Notes: generated from the letters alone by a model not told the origin. 64,000 nt of DNA from Tenericutes bacterium MO-XQ (GCA_002838185.1 CP017949.1:29079-93078), one strand, 5' to 3'; positions 17,205-26,316 are shown, numbered from the stretch's first letter. A program made the numbers and translations.

Positions 17205-19214
17205 ATGGCAGAAACAGTCAAAGGACTAAATATCAAACTAACCCTTGATGGAAAAGATTTAGAGAACGAATTAAACGGAATTAAAAAAGAACTCAAGGAA
17301 CAAAACAAAGACTTAAGAGCGATTAATACCAACCTTCGATACGATAGTAGTAATCTTGATTTATGGAAGCAAAAGCAAACCAAACTAAATGATATCTTAG
17401 TTCAAACCAAGAAGAAACTTGAAACACAAAATCAGGAACTTGATCGTGCGAAAAAAGCTGTTCAAGTCGGTGATATGAGTCAAGAAGAGTTTAATAAGCT
17501 CAAACGAAACGTCCAATATACTGAAGCAGAAATTGCTAAGATGAATGGACAGTTGGAAAAAACATCAGATAAAATCAAGCAACTAAGTAATGCCAATTTC
17601 GAGAAAATTGGTAAACTTGGTTCAACATTAACAAAAAGTGTGACGGTACCTATTTTGGGTGCCGTTTCTGCTTTAACAGCCTTTTCAGTAAAAGCTGCAT
17701 ATACAGCAGATGAGATTGGTGACACAGCTGAGAAGATTGGTTTATCTGCTGAAGCCTTTCAAGAGTGGAATCATACTGCGACCATTTTAGGTGTATCAAC
17801 CGAAAGAATAGAACGTGCATTTGTTAAGGTAAATGGTATTCTTGGAGACATCGCAACAGGTAATGGAGACAAGTATGCAGAAAGTCTAGCACTTATTGGA
17901 TTGTCTCTTGATGATTTAGAAGGAAAAAACACCGATGAAGCATTCAATCTAATCCGTGATGCCTTAAGTGAAGTCGAAGATGAAGCAATTCGACTTGGTG
18001 TAGCTAATGACTTATTAAGTGAAAGAGTAGCAGCTGAAATCATTCCGGTTCTATCAAGTGAAGCATCAACAATAAATGATTTAAGAAATGAAGCTCAAGA
18101 GTTAGGTATTGTTACAAATGAACATGCTGCTCAAGCAGGAGAATTCACTGATGCATTAGATCGCACCAAACAAGCAGTCTCAAGTTTGGGTATTGATTTA
18201 GCAAGCACACTCTTACCGGTTATCCAAGAACTTATCATCAAAGTCAGAGACAATGTAATCCCTACATTGAAAGACTGGATTGACAAATGGAACAACATGG
18301 ATTCAGGAACAAAGAAAATCATTGCTACTTTGACTGGACTCGTAGCTGCAATAGGACCAGTGTTATCTGTTGTAGGTAAAGTTGGTCCTCTTTTAAATGC
18401 TGGATCGATGGCACTTAAAGCAGTAGGAACATCTGGAATATTTGCTGGTGTAGGAATCAATGCTGCTACTTTAGGTATTGGCGCTCTCATTGCGATATTA
18501 GCAGTAGCCTTATTTCAAAGTGAAGAATTCAAGGCACTACTGGGAAGACTCATGGAAACATTCATGCAGTTACTTCCTCCAATATTAGCTATTGTCGATA
18601 GTTTGATGACAGCATTGCAACCAATCTTAGATGTGATCATTGATTTGGTTGTTATGTTAGTTGATCTATTAGTTCCAATACTAGATGTTATCCTTATGCC
18701 ACTCATCACACAGATCCAAATGTTCGCTGGTATTTTGGAAGCACTAGCTCCGCTTATTACGGTTGTTGGAGAAGTTTTAAATGCAATACTAGTTCCAGCA
18801 ATCAATGTACTTAAAACAGTACTCGAACCGGTATTAAAGGTTGTTCAGAAAATTGTAGAATTTATTCAGAAAATATTCGAGTGGATTGGAGATTTACCAT
18901 CAAAAATTGGTGACTTTGGTGGCAAAGTAAAAGATACATTTTCAAACGTGACTGAAGGGATTTCAAACATTGCAAATAAAGTAACTGATGGTATTAGTAA
19001 TTTTGCGTCAAATGCAGCTGATAAAGTGAGTGGGTTCTTTGGTGGGATTGGAGATTTCTTTTCTGATACTTTTAACTTAAAAGGATCGAGCACTGTAAAT
19101 AATTCAAACTCTAGCACATCAACAAGCAATACGAATAACATCACTATAAATACAACATCACCAACCTTTGATGTGGATTCCATCAATAAGGCATTAGGAG
19201 GTAGCGTGATATGA
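17205..19214 (+). CDS. Tail tape measure protein
   Basis: A 669-residue protein. Residues 10-145 are a long charged coiled coil; residues about 150-330 are a helical core; residues about 385-560 hold several hydrophobic membrane-like segments ('AIGPVLSVVGKVGPLLNAG', 'LPPILAIVDSLM'), then 'FIQKIFEWIGDLPSKIG' and a Ser/Thr/Asn-rich end. This layout is typical of tape measures, which set tail length and enter the host membrane at DNA ejection. At roughly 0.15 nm per residue the tail would be about 100 nm. It overlaps the Dit gene by 4 bases. Confidence 0.92.
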   Translation: MAETVKGLNIKLTLDGKDLENELNGIKKELKEQNKDLRAINTNLRYDSSNLDLWKQKQTKLNDILVQTKKKLETQNQELDRAKKAVQVGDMSQEEFNKLKRNVQYTEAEIAKMNGQLEKTSDKIKQLSNANFEKIGKLGSTLTKSVTVPILGAVSALTAFSVKAAYTADEIGDTAEKIGLSAEAFQEWNHTATILGVSTERIERAFVKVNGILGDIATGNGDKYAESLALIGLSLDDLEGKNTDEAFNLIRDALSEVEDEAIRLGVANDLLSERVAAEIIPVLSSEASTINDLRNEAQELGIVTNEHAAQAGEFTDALDRTKQAVSSLGIDLASTLLPVIQELIIKVRDNVIPTLKDWIDKWNNMDSGTKKIIATLTGLVAAIGPVLSVVGKVGPLLNAGSMALKAVGTSGIFAGVGINAATLGIGALIAILAVALFQSEEFKALLGRLMETFMQLLPPILAIVDSLMTALQPILDVIIDLVVMLVDLLVPILDVILMPLITQIQMFAGILEALAPLITVVGEVLNAILVPAINVLKTVLEPVLKVVQKIVEFIQKIFEWIGDLPSKIGDFGGKVKDTFSNVTEGISNIANKVTDGISNFASNAADKVSGFFGGIGDFFSDTFNLKGSSTVNNSNSSTSTSNTNNITINTTSPTFDVDSINKALGGSVI

Positions 19215-20041
19215 TTAGACAATTCTATCTAGAAAATGAATATGGCGATGTCTATTATTTCAATCACAAAAATCAAACACTTATTTCGCAAGTGAGTGGA
19301 CTTGGTTTTTCTTTAGATATGAAGTATTTAGAGTATAGCCGATTTTATTCTCGATCAGAATATAATATTCCTTTGTCAGAAATTTCTGAAACATTAATCT
19401 TTCTAAAGGGGTATCGAGGATATAAGACCTTCGTGGATTTTATTAGTAAGAGCAACAAAGAATATAAACTGCATTATCAAAACGATGCTTTTAGTGCCTA
19501 CTGTTATGTGGATATTGCAAGTCTTTCAAAAGCAGAATTAATCGCTAGTACCATTCAAAGTAATATTGTCTTTAAAAAACTATCTCTTTGGTTAAAAGAA
19601 AAATGGTATGAGATTATCGCTAACGGTTCATCTAGTGGAAAAGTTTATCCATACTCTTATCCATATTATTATTCAAGTTCTTATGAGGGAAAAGTATTTA
19701 TTAGAAATGAAGGATTAAATGATGCACCCGTTGTGATTGAAATGATTGGAAGTGTGATTGATCCAGAAGTACTAATCAAGAAGAATGGAGAAGTGGTATC
19801 AACATTACGTTTATATTTAACTGCAGAAGATATAACCATTACCATCAACTCTATTCCAAGCAAACAAGAAATGGTGATGGATGAATCAGGAATCGTTACT
19901 GACATTTATGGATTGCAGGACTTTGAAGAAGACAATTTTATCTTCCTTGAACATGGAGATTATGAAATTGAATTCAAACCAGGCGTAGCTACTGAATCGA
20001 TTTGCAGGGTAACTATACTAGAAGGCTATTTAGGAATATAG
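19211..20041 (+). CDS. Distal tail (Dit-like) baseplate protein
   Basis: A 276-residue protein following the tape measure, where Dit proteins form the hexameric hub at the tail tip. It opens with 'FYLENEYGDVYYFNHKNQT' and shows the usual Dit start pattern of a short ligand strand and 'VSGLGFSLDMKYLEY'. A Tyr/Ser-rich loop ('YPYSYPYYYSSS') lies near residue 145. Beta-rich C-terminal half. Called from order and pattern. Confidence 0.75.
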   Translation: MIRQFYLENEYGDVYYFNHKNQTLISQVSGLGFSLDMKYLEYSRFYSRSEYNIPLSEISETLIFLKGYRGYKTFVDFISKSNKEYKLHYQNDAFSAYCYVDIASLSKAELIASTIQSNIVFKKLSLWLKEKWYEIIANGSSSGKVYPYSYPYYYSSSYEGKVFIRNEGLNDAPVVIEMIGSVIDPEVLIKKNGEVVSTLRLYLTAEDITITINSIPSKQEMVMDESGIVTDIYGLQDFEEDNFIFLEHGDYEIEFKPGVATESICRVTILEGYLGI

Positions 20042-20044
20042 GAT

Positions 20045-21163
20045 ATGAAACTACTATTTCTTGATCGTAGCACACTGCAGTATAAAGATAACGCATATGT
20101 CAGTAATCAGTTTGAACTCGCACTTGATATGGTACTCATAAAGAGATCAACATTCAAAGTCAATAAGACAAACATTAACTGTACCATTGGAGATATTGTG
20201 ATTCTTAAGAATGATATCTATTCATATATAGGAATCTTAGAAAGTATCGAACTCAATGATGATTACACCACGAACATAAAGTCTCTCGATTTCAGGGAGA
20301 TTTTTAATTTGGATATACCTGCTACAAGTTTTACTGGTGACCTTGCTGATTATTTACATCAGATTATCACAGACTATTTTAAGCACAATTCAGATCAAAA
20401 ACAGAACCTATCATATTTAACTGTAAGTAAAGAAACAAGCGTATCTGGAAGTCTTAGCTTTGAAACGGATAACATCATCAACATGTCAAGGATATTTGAG
20501 CTGGTTTCTAAAGGATATGGTATCAGCTTTAGCACAAATGTAACTTATTTAAGAGGTCGAATTACAGGTATTATTTTTAGAATTGTAAGTGTGAATCAAG
20601 GTATGGTAATCAAGAGTGATTTTTCATCTATCTTAAATGTAGAAACCAATGATTCAACCAGTCAACTTGTGAATAAAATAGTTTATTATCCTAGAAGTGA
20701 TAATCAAATCTATCAAATTATCAAGACATATTATTTACTATCAACTGGAGAAATTACAGAAGATGGTACATCAGACGATAGATACACAAGTGTTATGGCC
20801 AAAGGCTATATCTATACGGATAATGATTACGAAACATTAGAAACCAAAGCTAGAAGCGAAATGGTAACCTCCAAACTGGATCACAATATTACATTTACAA
20901 TTGACATGAAAAACAAGGTTTTTATTCCTTTTGAGAACATTTATCTTGGTGACTATGTCTCTTTTATTCATAAAAGAAAAACATATGAATCGGTGATAAC
21001 AGGTATCACATTTAAAGATTCATTAAATTATGCAACGATAACGTTAGGAGAGTATCGAGTGAAACTAACAGAAAAAATTCAATTGCTTAGTAAAAATACA
21101 AGTGGTAGTTCAACAAGCAATATTACAATTACTAATACAGATATCGATGGAGGTGAGTTCTGA
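20045..21163 (+). CDS. Tail-associated (Tal / gp37-like) protein
   Basis: A 372-residue baseplate protein resembling the Gp37-like siphovirus tip family ('LLFLDRSTLQYKDNAY' start, a helical insertion near 95-125, and 'IYLGDYVSFIHKRKTYE' near residue 300). No peptidoglycan-hydrolase domain is attached, which differs from many Tal proteins of walled hosts and fits a wall-less host. It overlaps the next gene's start by one base. Confidence 0.72.
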   Translation: MKLLFLDRSTLQYKDNAYVSNQFELALDMVLIKRSTFKVNKTNINCTIGDIVILKNDIYSYIGILESIELNDDYTTNIKSLDFREIFNLDIPATSFTGDLADYLHQIITDYFKHNSDQKQNLSYLTVSKETSVSGSLSFETDNIINMSRIFELVSKGYGISFSTNVTYLRGRITGIIFRIVSVNQGMVIKSDFSSILNVETNDSTSQLVNKIVYYPRSDNQIYQIIKTYYLLSTGEITEDGTSDDRYTSVMAKGYIYTDNDYETLETKARSEMVTSKLDHNITFTIDMKNKVFIPFENIYLGDYVSFIHKRKTYESVITGITFKDSLNYATITLGEYRVKLTEKIQLLSKNTSGSSTSNITITNTDIDGGEF

Positions 21164-21936
21164 TGGGATTACAAAAAATCACTTTTGAAGGTGGTAATGT
21201 CACATCAAAGATCGATTCCGATTTATATCATTTTCTATTTTCAAGTGATGTAGGAATCTTAAAAGGATTAAAAAATGAATGCGGTTATACGTTAGCCAAT
21301 AATACCATTACATTCAGCGATGGTTACGTTTCGGTTTATGGAAGAATCATCTATGTTGAAAATCAGACAACGATTGGTGTAACACCAGATTCAAGTAAGT
21401 ATGGATATGTTGTTTTAGGAGTAAATACGTCTGATAACACAGTCAGCTTATATTTGAAAGAGCAGACCGGTAGCTATCCATCTTTAATAGTTACTAATCT
21501 TCTGACAACTGATGGACTTTATGAACTGGCATTGTGTGCTTATACGAAAACAACGACATCAGTAACACTGACAAGTTATTCTAGAAAGTTGATAACTAAC
21601 GATAAAACCAGAGTGGATGATTTAGATGATGAAATATTAAGCAAATATCTGCCAAAGCGAAGAACATTAACGCAAGTAACTGCTGGTAAATATCGTTTTT
21701 CTGGTACTAGTTCAGTTGAACTTAGAGATTCAATCATCTATGTGACTATCAACAATCATACAGTCGTGACTTTCCCAGGAGAGCAAATGTTTTTGTTTGT
21801 TGGATCTAACACATCCGTATCTTATCGATATGCTTCAGGAGATTACTCATTAAGTGTTGTATATGAAGATGGCATCGTCACATTAACAACTGGTAACACA
21901 ACACACAACATCACAAGTGTGTTTACAAAAAAATAG
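21163..21936 (+). CDS. Baseplate / tail tip protein of unknown family
   Basis: A 257-residue beta-rich protein in the tail-tip operon. It starts 'MGLQKITFEGGNVTSKIDSDLYHFLF' and contains 'VYGRIIYVENQTTIGV', a pattern of baseplate-wedge or fibre-attachment proteins. Low-complexity Thr/Ser stretches occur in the second half. No enzymatic motif is seen. Probably links the hub to the fibres encoded next. Confidence 0.6.
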   Translation: MGLQKITFEGGNVTSKIDSDLYHFLFSSDVGILKGLKNECGYTLANNTITFSDGYVSVYGRIIYVENQTTIGVTPDSSKYGYVVLGVNTSDNTVSLYLKEQTGSYPSLIVTNLLTTDGLYELALCAYTKTTTSVTLTSYSRKLITNDKTRVDDLDDEILSKYLPKRRTLTQVTAGKYRFSGTSSVELRDSIIYVTINNHTVVTFPGEQMFLFVGSNTSVSYRYASGDYSLSVVYEDGIVTLTTGNTTHNITSVFTKK

Positions 21937-21947
21937 GAGGAATTTAA

Positions 21948-22799
21948 ATGGCTACAATTCAAATAAAAAGAAGAACCACAGCAGGAACAGGACCACTTAC
22001 AGGGACAACTGGAACTGTTAAAGCTGGAGAACCACAAGTTGATTTTAATGGTGAACATTTATACATTGCAAAAGCAGATAAAGTGGCGAGTGTTTCTGTA
22101 CCGCTTGCTGAATCAGATTACTTGAAAATACCTGGTGTAGATAAAGTTGACGATCAGATTGATACAAAGATTACTGCATTAAATTTAGGAACTGCAGCAA
22201 CAAAGAATACAGGAACTGGCAGTGGAAACATTCCAATTCTTAATTCAAGTGGGAAATTAGCAGATAGTGTTGTACCTAAGATTGCGATGACAAATACATA
22301 TGTTGTTGCAAGTCAAACAGCGATGCTTACCTTATCAAGCGCACAGGAAGGCGACGTTGCCGTTAGAACCGACTTAAATAAGTCTTTTATCCTAAAGGCA
22401 TCACCTTACTCAACGCTTGCTAACTGGCAAGAACTTTTAACACCAACTGACGCAGTAACGAGTGTCAATGGTTCAACTGGTGCAGTAACAATTTCACTTG
22501 CAGGATTAGGTGGTGTTGCAGCATCAACTTATAACACACACGTTGCTTCAAATCTTCATTTAACAGAAACACAGAGAACAATTTTAAGTAATGTTAAAAA
22601 TATTTATATTGGTGATTCCGATGGGATTGCTGTGGCAGCTTCTGAAACAGATTATGCAAATAATGTCATTATTGATGGCCTTTTATATGTAGCTGTTGTT
22701 GATTCAAATTATACGCCGACAAGAATTACATACAAATTAGGGATAGATGATTCAAAAGTATTAACCCCTTCATCAATTATTGATGGTGGTACTTACTAA
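21948..22799 (+). CDS. Tail fibre / receptor-binding protein
   Basis: A 283-residue protein with the fibre-type start 'ATIQIKRRTTAGTGP' and 'KAGEPQVDFNGEHLYIAKAD', known from phage collagen-like and major-tropism-type fibre N-termini, followed by a helical 'KVDDQIDTKITALNLGTAATKN' segment and a beta-rich C-terminus. GGAGG upstream at 21935-21939. Likely adhesion device; a lipid or membrane protein receptor would be expected if the host lacks a wall. Confidence 0.65.
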   Translation: MATIQIKRRTTAGTGPLTGTTGTVKAGEPQVDFNGEHLYIAKADKVASVSVPLAESDYLKIPGVDKVDDQIDTKITALNLGTAATKNTGTGSGNIPILNSSGKLADSVVPKIAMTNTYVVASQTAMLTLSSAQEGDVAVRTDLNKSFILKASPYSTLANWQELLTPTDAVTSVNGSTGAVTISLAGLGGVAASTYNTHVASNLHLTETQRTILSNVKNIYIGDSDGIAVAASETDYANNVIIDGLLYVAVVDSNYTPTRITYKLGIDDSKVLTPSSIIDGGTY

Positions 22800-23479
22800 T
22801 GTCTATAATTAGAGTTAAACGAGGTTCAAGTACTCCAACAACATCTAATCTATCTTATTTAGGAGAACTAGCTTTTGATTATGGTAGTGAAACTCTATAT
22901 GCAAGAGGTATATCATCTGTAGTAAAAATTGGTGGTGCATTAGAACAAGTATATTTTTATCAAGGATACTCCTATTATCATAGTTTGACATATCCATTTG
23001 ATCCAGATTACATTTATAAAGTTCATGTGATTGCATCAACTCAAGGAACTTCAACAGACTCATCGGATACATATATTTACTATCGAACATCTAGTAACTC
23101 AAGTTTATATGGGGCATATATCAATCATCACTTAAATACCGAAGATACTGTTCATGATAAAAGATCTAGTACAAATACAACAGCGAAATACATTGAGGAT
23201 AGTTATGCAACCGGACCGACAATTACGAGTGGAATTACAAAGGTCATAGATTTTGAGATTTCACCGACTTTTAAAGCGAACTATGTAGATACACAAGTTT
23301 GGGTAGCATATGGAAAAAGTATGACGACACTTTCTGGACAAGGTAATGGATCTATTAAGATGGTTGATTTTGTTCATACTGCTTATGGAGACTTGGGCGC
23401 TTTGTATATCAATCCAGGTATGTCTGTGGGATCACCAGATAGTATTTCAGTAACAATTTATAGAATGAAAAGAAAGTAG
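22799..23479 (+). CDS. Second tail fibre-like protein
   Basis: A 226-residue protein whose start 'SIIRVKRGSSTPTTSNLSYLGELAFDYGSETLYAR' is a shorter relative of the preceding fibre's N-terminal module, so the two may attach to the same baseplate site. The rest is Ser/Tyr-rich and beta-structured and varies as receptor-binding tips do. Overlaps the previous stop by one base. Confidence 0.6.
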   Translation: MSIIRVKRGSSTPTTSNLSYLGELAFDYGSETLYARGISSVVKIGGALEQVYFYQGYSYYHSLTYPFDPDYIYKVHVIASTQGTSTDSSDTYIYYRTSSNSSLYGAYINHHLNTEDTVHDKRSSTNTTAKYIEDSYATGPTITSGITKVIDFEISPTFKANYVDTQVWVAYGKSMTTLSGQGNGSIKMVDFVHTAYGDLGALYINPGMSVGSPDSISVTIYRMKRK

Positions 23480-23487
23480 GAGTCATT

Positions 23488-23823
23488 ATGGCAATTATTA
23501 AAGAACTAAATACGAAGTTTGGAGTTGGTGCATCATATCACCGAATCACAGCATTCAACATCAGTTATTCCAATAAAAAAATCACCCTTTGCGTAGCCTC
23601 ATACTTAACAAAGGAAGCGCGAGCGGGTAAGAGTGAACCAATAGAAGAAGTTGATATATCAATTCCAATCGCTGATTTTAAGTTATTTTTAGGAGTGAAT
23701 CCGATTGAAGCAGGATATGGTTGGCTCAAACAAAATGTCATTGGATTTGAAGATGCGGTCGATGATTATGATGCCGTTGAACCACCTCTACCTGAACCAA
23801 TCGAGGAGGCACCAAATGAATGA
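23488..23823 (+). CDS. Small tail-operon protein
   Basis: A 111-residue protein ('IIKELNTKFGVGASYHRITAFNISYS' start) with an acidic Pro-rich end ('PPLPEPIEE'). Proteins like this follow fibre genes in Firmicutes siphoviruses; function unknown. It overlaps the following nucleotidyltransferase start by 8 bases. Confidence 0.55.
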   Translation: MAIIKELNTKFGVGASYHRITAFNISYSNKKITLCVASYLTKEARAGKSEPIEEVDISIPIADFKLFLGVNPIEAGYGWLKQNVIGFEDAVDDYDAVEPPLPEPIEEAPNE

Positions 23824-24454
23824 TATTTATAATCTCATAAAAGGAACATTTCCAAACACTGAAATTCTACTTATTTATTATGGGGGTTCTAAAGCATATG
23901 GATTAGATGAAAACACTAGTGATATTGATGTTACTATAGTTCTAGAAGGTTTCAAAGGAATCCTCCATTTATTTATTGGAAAATATGACCTATTTGTTTT
24001 CTCAAAAGAGGATTTTATTAAGAGACAACAATTTGATGATTCAATCATCGCTTATCATAGACAAGCTGCAGATAATATTCTAGGTATTAAAACAAATGAA
24101 TATTATTTAAATCCTGTGTTTTCTGATGAATTAGAAATTATGATTTCTAATGTTGACAATTCATTTATTTGCAACTTAATAGATGCGTTATTAATCTATT
24201 CAAAGAGTGTGTTTGAAGTCAATCGAAAATCAAAAGCATTTTACCATCTGTATAGAGTCAGAGGTATGATAGAACATTATATGCAAACAGGCGTATTCGA
24301 TTTAATCGTTGATGAACCATGGAAAAGTAAAATGATTGAGTATAAAGCAAACTATAAAACCAACCCAGAGGCAAATTATGAAGAAGAAATAGTATTCTTG
24401 TTTGAATACTTAGAAAATTACAGAAATGAGATGATTGAGCGTGGACTGGGATAA
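23816..24454 (+). CDS. Nucleotidyltransferase (RlaP-like) moron
   Basis: A 212-residue protein with the pol-beta-type motif 'GGSKAYGLDENTSDIDV' near residues 22-38 (GS and DxD). The pattern resembles RlaP/MNT-like nucleotidyltransferases. ATG 23816 is preceded by GGAGG; a longer frame from 23705 would overlap the previous gene deeply and lacks an RBS. Placed between tail-tip and lysis genes, it is a moron; members of this superfamily act as antitoxins, toxins or RNA-modifying enzymes, so a lysogen-benefit or defence role is possible but unproven. Confidence 0.68.
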   Translation: MNDIYNLIKGTFPNTEILLIYYGGSKAYGLDENTSDIDVTIVLEGFKGILHLFIGKYDLFVFSKEDFIKRQQFDDSIIAYHRQAADNILGIKTNEYYLNPVFSDELEIMISNVDNSFICNLIDALLIYSKSVFEVNRKSKAFYHLYRVRGMIEHYMQTGVFDLIVDEPWKSKMIEYKANYKTNPEANYEEEIVFLFEYLENYRNEMIERGLG

Positions 24455-24767
24455 TATCTTAAATTTATTTAGAATGGAAAACCTAATATATTGGATTGTT
24501 ACAATGGTAGTCGTTATCCTTACCACAATAAAACAATTCAACAGACAAGAAAAGAACAACAAATCAAAGAACGATGAGATCATGGTTAATCTACAAAAAA
24601 TAGAAAAGCAGAACGTGAAGATGATAGGCTTATTGGAACTGCATTCAAAGGACATTAAAACATTAAAAAAGGATGTAAATGTTTTAGAACATCGAGTTTC
24701 AAGACTAGAAGATTCACAAGTTAACATTTATAGACACATAGGAGGAAAAGATAATGACAACACTTGA
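24435..24767 (+). CDS. Membrane protein, hemolysin XhlA/holin-associated-like
   Basis: About 110 residues: one N-terminal membrane segment ('LIYWIVTMVVVILTTI', residues 17-32), then a long charged coiled coil. The start is TTG 24435 or GTG 24441, both weak. In position and layout it matches small lysis-module membrane proteins. It overlaps the next membrane protein by 14 bases. Confidence 0.55.
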   Translation: MSVDWDNILNLFRMENLIYWIVTMVVVILTTIKQFNRQEKNNKSKNDEIMVNLQKIEKQNVKMIGLLELHSKDIKTLKKDVNVLEHRVSRLEDSQVNIYRHIGGKDNDNT

Positions 24768-25248
24768 GATAATTTTATTGGTAATATCACTTTTATTACT
24801 TGCACTTTATGTAACTTCAAAACTAGGTAAAGACCAGTCATTAAATGAGGTTATCAAGGAAGTGAAAGAAGATCTAAAAAACACTGCAGAGAATGTATAT
24901 GATCTGGTAAACAAAGCAACCGATATTGTATTTGATGATTCGGTACAAAAAACCATCAAAGAATTCATTATGATTGTGGAAGAAAAAAATCAACTCGCAA
25001 AGCAAAAGGGTGAAGCTTTCCTTGCAGGTGACGAAAAGAAACTAGCAGTTATTTCACGCTTTAGTGAATGGGTGAGCAATGTTACAGGGTCAACGGAAAA
25101 GGCTGTAGAGTTTGTTGAAACGAATCAATCTCGAATCGAATCAATCATTGATGACTATGTATCTTTTACCAATAAAATGCAAGGTAAAGAATCGCTTTCT
25201 GAAGCAGAGAAAATCATAGCAGAAAAGTTGCGTCAGAAAGACGAGTAA
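24754..25248 (+). CDS. Holin-like membrane protein
   Basis: A 164-residue protein with one N-terminal membrane helix ('LEIILLVISLLLLALYV') followed by a charged helical tail, similar in plan to LL-H-type holins. AGGAGG lies 8 bases upstream. In a phage of a walled host an endolysin gene would normally follow; here the next gene is an OB-fold protein and no amidase, lysozyme or peptidase is present. It may form the only lysis factor with the preceding gene. Confidence 0.55.
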   Translation: MTTLEIILLVISLLLLALYVTSKLGKDQSLNEVIKEVKEDLKNTAENVYDLVNKATDIVFDDSVQKTIKEFIMIVEEKNQLAKQKGEAFLAGDEKKLAVISRFSEWVSNVTGSTEKAVEFVETNQSRIESIIDDYVSFTNKMQGKESLSEAEKIIAEKLRQKDE

Positions 25249-25251
25249 TAC

Positions 25252-25280
25252 TTGCTATAGTGCCTTTATTTAGGTAATAT
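25252..25280 (+). promoter_or_regulatory. Sigma-70-type promoter
   Basis: TTGCTA (25252-25257), 17-base spacer, TAATAT (25275-25280), 30 bases before the OB-fold gene. Confidence 0.6.
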
Positions 25281-25309
25281 GTGACATAACCAAATCAAGG
25301 AGGAAAAGA

Positions 25310-25567
25310 ATGTTAAATCAAGTGATTTTAGTAGGACGAGTAAAGAAACTCGACAAGTTAGCAGGTATTGTTTCAATCGATATCAAGAGACCAAATGAAA
25401 AGGATTCGGATTTGATTCCTGTCAATCTCAGTGAAGGTATTATGGACAATGTCATGGAGTACTTATCGGAAAACTCAACGATAGGAGTGAAGGCATCACT
25501 TCATATTGATGACAACATCTTAAGGATTGTCGGAGAAAAAGTAACATTCATTAACGCAAAAGAATAA
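25310..25567 (+). CDS. Short OB-fold, single-strand-binding-like protein
   Basis: An 85-residue protein beginning 'NQVILVGRVKKLDKLAGIVSIDIKRPN', the start pattern of SSB-type OB folds, but shorter than SSB (100-170 residues) and lacking an acidic tail. It has a dedicated promoter and terminator just ahead of the recombinase operon. It could bind single-stranded DNA during excision or be a diverged SSB relic. Confidence 0.6.
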   Translation: MLNQVILVGRVKKLDKLAGIVSIDIKRPNEKDSDLIPVNLSEGIMDNVMEYLSENSTIGVKASLHIDDNILRIVGEKVTFINAKE

Positions 25568-25585
25568 GCATAGATTTAGAAACTG

Positions 25586-25615
25586 GCCGTACTGGTAAAA
25601 AGGTACGGCTTTTTT
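25586..25615 (+). terminator. Rho-independent terminator
   Basis: GCCGTAC (25586-25592) and GTACGGC (25603-25609) with a 10-base loop and six T. Ends the OB-fold transcript. Confidence 0.9.
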
Positions 25616-25648
25616 ATTTGCATTTTTTTCAATGTTTATTGGCAAATC

Positions 25649-25690
25649 GTGTCATACCTCGCCATTTAACTGATGAAGGAGGTATCACAC
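25649..25690 (+). promoter_or_regulatory. Hairpin that can hide the Shine-Dalgarno site of the recombinase operon
   Basis: GTGTCATACCTC (25649-25660) pairs with GAGGTATCACAC (25679-25690) at 11 of 12 positions. The right arm includes GGAGG and runs right up to ATG 25691, so folding would block translation of the leader peptide and, by coupling, of the recombinase genes. Confidence 0.6.
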
Positions 25691-25798
25691 ATGAATTTAA
25701 TTTTAAGAAAAACAGATATTAATAAGATTTTTATTACAGACCCGAACTTTTACACGAATTCTGCGGACTATGATTTAGGAGGTAGTTCGTATGAATAA
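25691..25798 (+). CDS. 35-residue leader peptide of the recombinase operon
   Basis: A short gene 'MNLILRKTDINKIFITDPNF...', 35 residues, with the strong site GAAGGAGG directly upstream. Its end overlaps the next gene's ATG (25791), which has its SD (GGAGG) inside this peptide's coding region. Ribosomes translating the peptide would open the downstream SD, a usual sign of translational coupling. No family recognised. Confidence 0.55.
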   Translation: MNLILRKTDINKIFITDPNFYTNSADYDLGGSSYE

Positions 25799-26057
25799 TG
25801 ACACACTAATTAAAGAGTTAAGAGACAAAGGATATGGGTACAAAAAGATTGCTAATGAGCTGGATCTAAAAGTTGATGCTGTTCGTTATGCTTGTTTGAG
25901 AATGGAAGAAGAAAGCCTTGTTGGTTATTGCAAAAACTGTGGTCTTGAGATGAAGTCAGTAAAAGGGAAAAAGAAAAAGATATTCTGTTCAGATAGATGC
26001 AGATGGCAATGGTGGAATGAGCAAAGAAAAGGATCAAGTCACAATGAATCGATCTAA
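25791..26057 (+). CDS. HTH plus zinc-finger protein of the recombinase module
   Basis: An 88-residue protein: residues 1-40 form an HTH ('NDTLIKELRDKGYGYKKIANEL'), then a Cys4-type zinc finger ('YCKNCGLEM', 'IFCSDRCRWQWW'). Small proteins of this form precede large serine recombinases in Firmicutes mobile elements and may be directionality or expression factors. It overlaps the peptide before and the gene after. Confidence 0.65.
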   Translation: MNNDTLIKELRDKGYGYKKIANELDLKVDAVRYACLRMEEESLVGYCKNCGLEMKSVKGKKKKIFCSDRCRWQWWNEQRKGSSHNESI

Positions 26058-26316
26058 TTTAGAGATGTATTACTTATCCATTGCACCCATTAAATCAATG
26101 TTTGAGGGGGGGATTTTAAGTAAATCTGAATACCTTAAAGCAGAAGCATTTTTAGCAGACAAATATTGTATCAATAAAGGTAACATTCATCGTCTTAACA
26201 ACTTGACTAAACCCCCTAAAAGAGTGATATATGGTGTAACCAAAGAGGAGGTAAAAGATGAAAGAAAAGAAGATAACCAAAATCGAAGCATTATCCAAAT
26301 TACCAAAGAAAACTAG
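26044..26316 (+). CDS. SHOCT-like small protein of the recombinase module
   Basis: A 90-residue protein from ATG 26044 (AAAAGGA upstream; alternative ATG 26017). It holds 'MFEGGILSKSEYLKAEAFLADKYCI', an SHOCT-like short helical motif seen before recombinase genes in many Firmicutes elements. Function unknown; it overlaps the first recombinase by 59 bases. Confidence 0.6.
   Translation: MNRSNLEMYYLSIAPIKSMFEGGILSKSEYLKAEAFLADKYCINKGNIHRLNNLTKPPKRVIYGVTKEEVKDERKEDNQNRSIIQITKEN

Noticed and set aside
17480..19222. Several long - strand frames opposite the tape measure gene
   Set aside because: Shadow frames of a long coding gene; no start signals and low-complexity Ser/Ile-rich composition.
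23705..24454. Nucleotidyltransferase starting at 23705
   Set aside because: The first 37 codons overlap the previous gene in another frame; ATG 23816 has a good RBS and starts at the domain.
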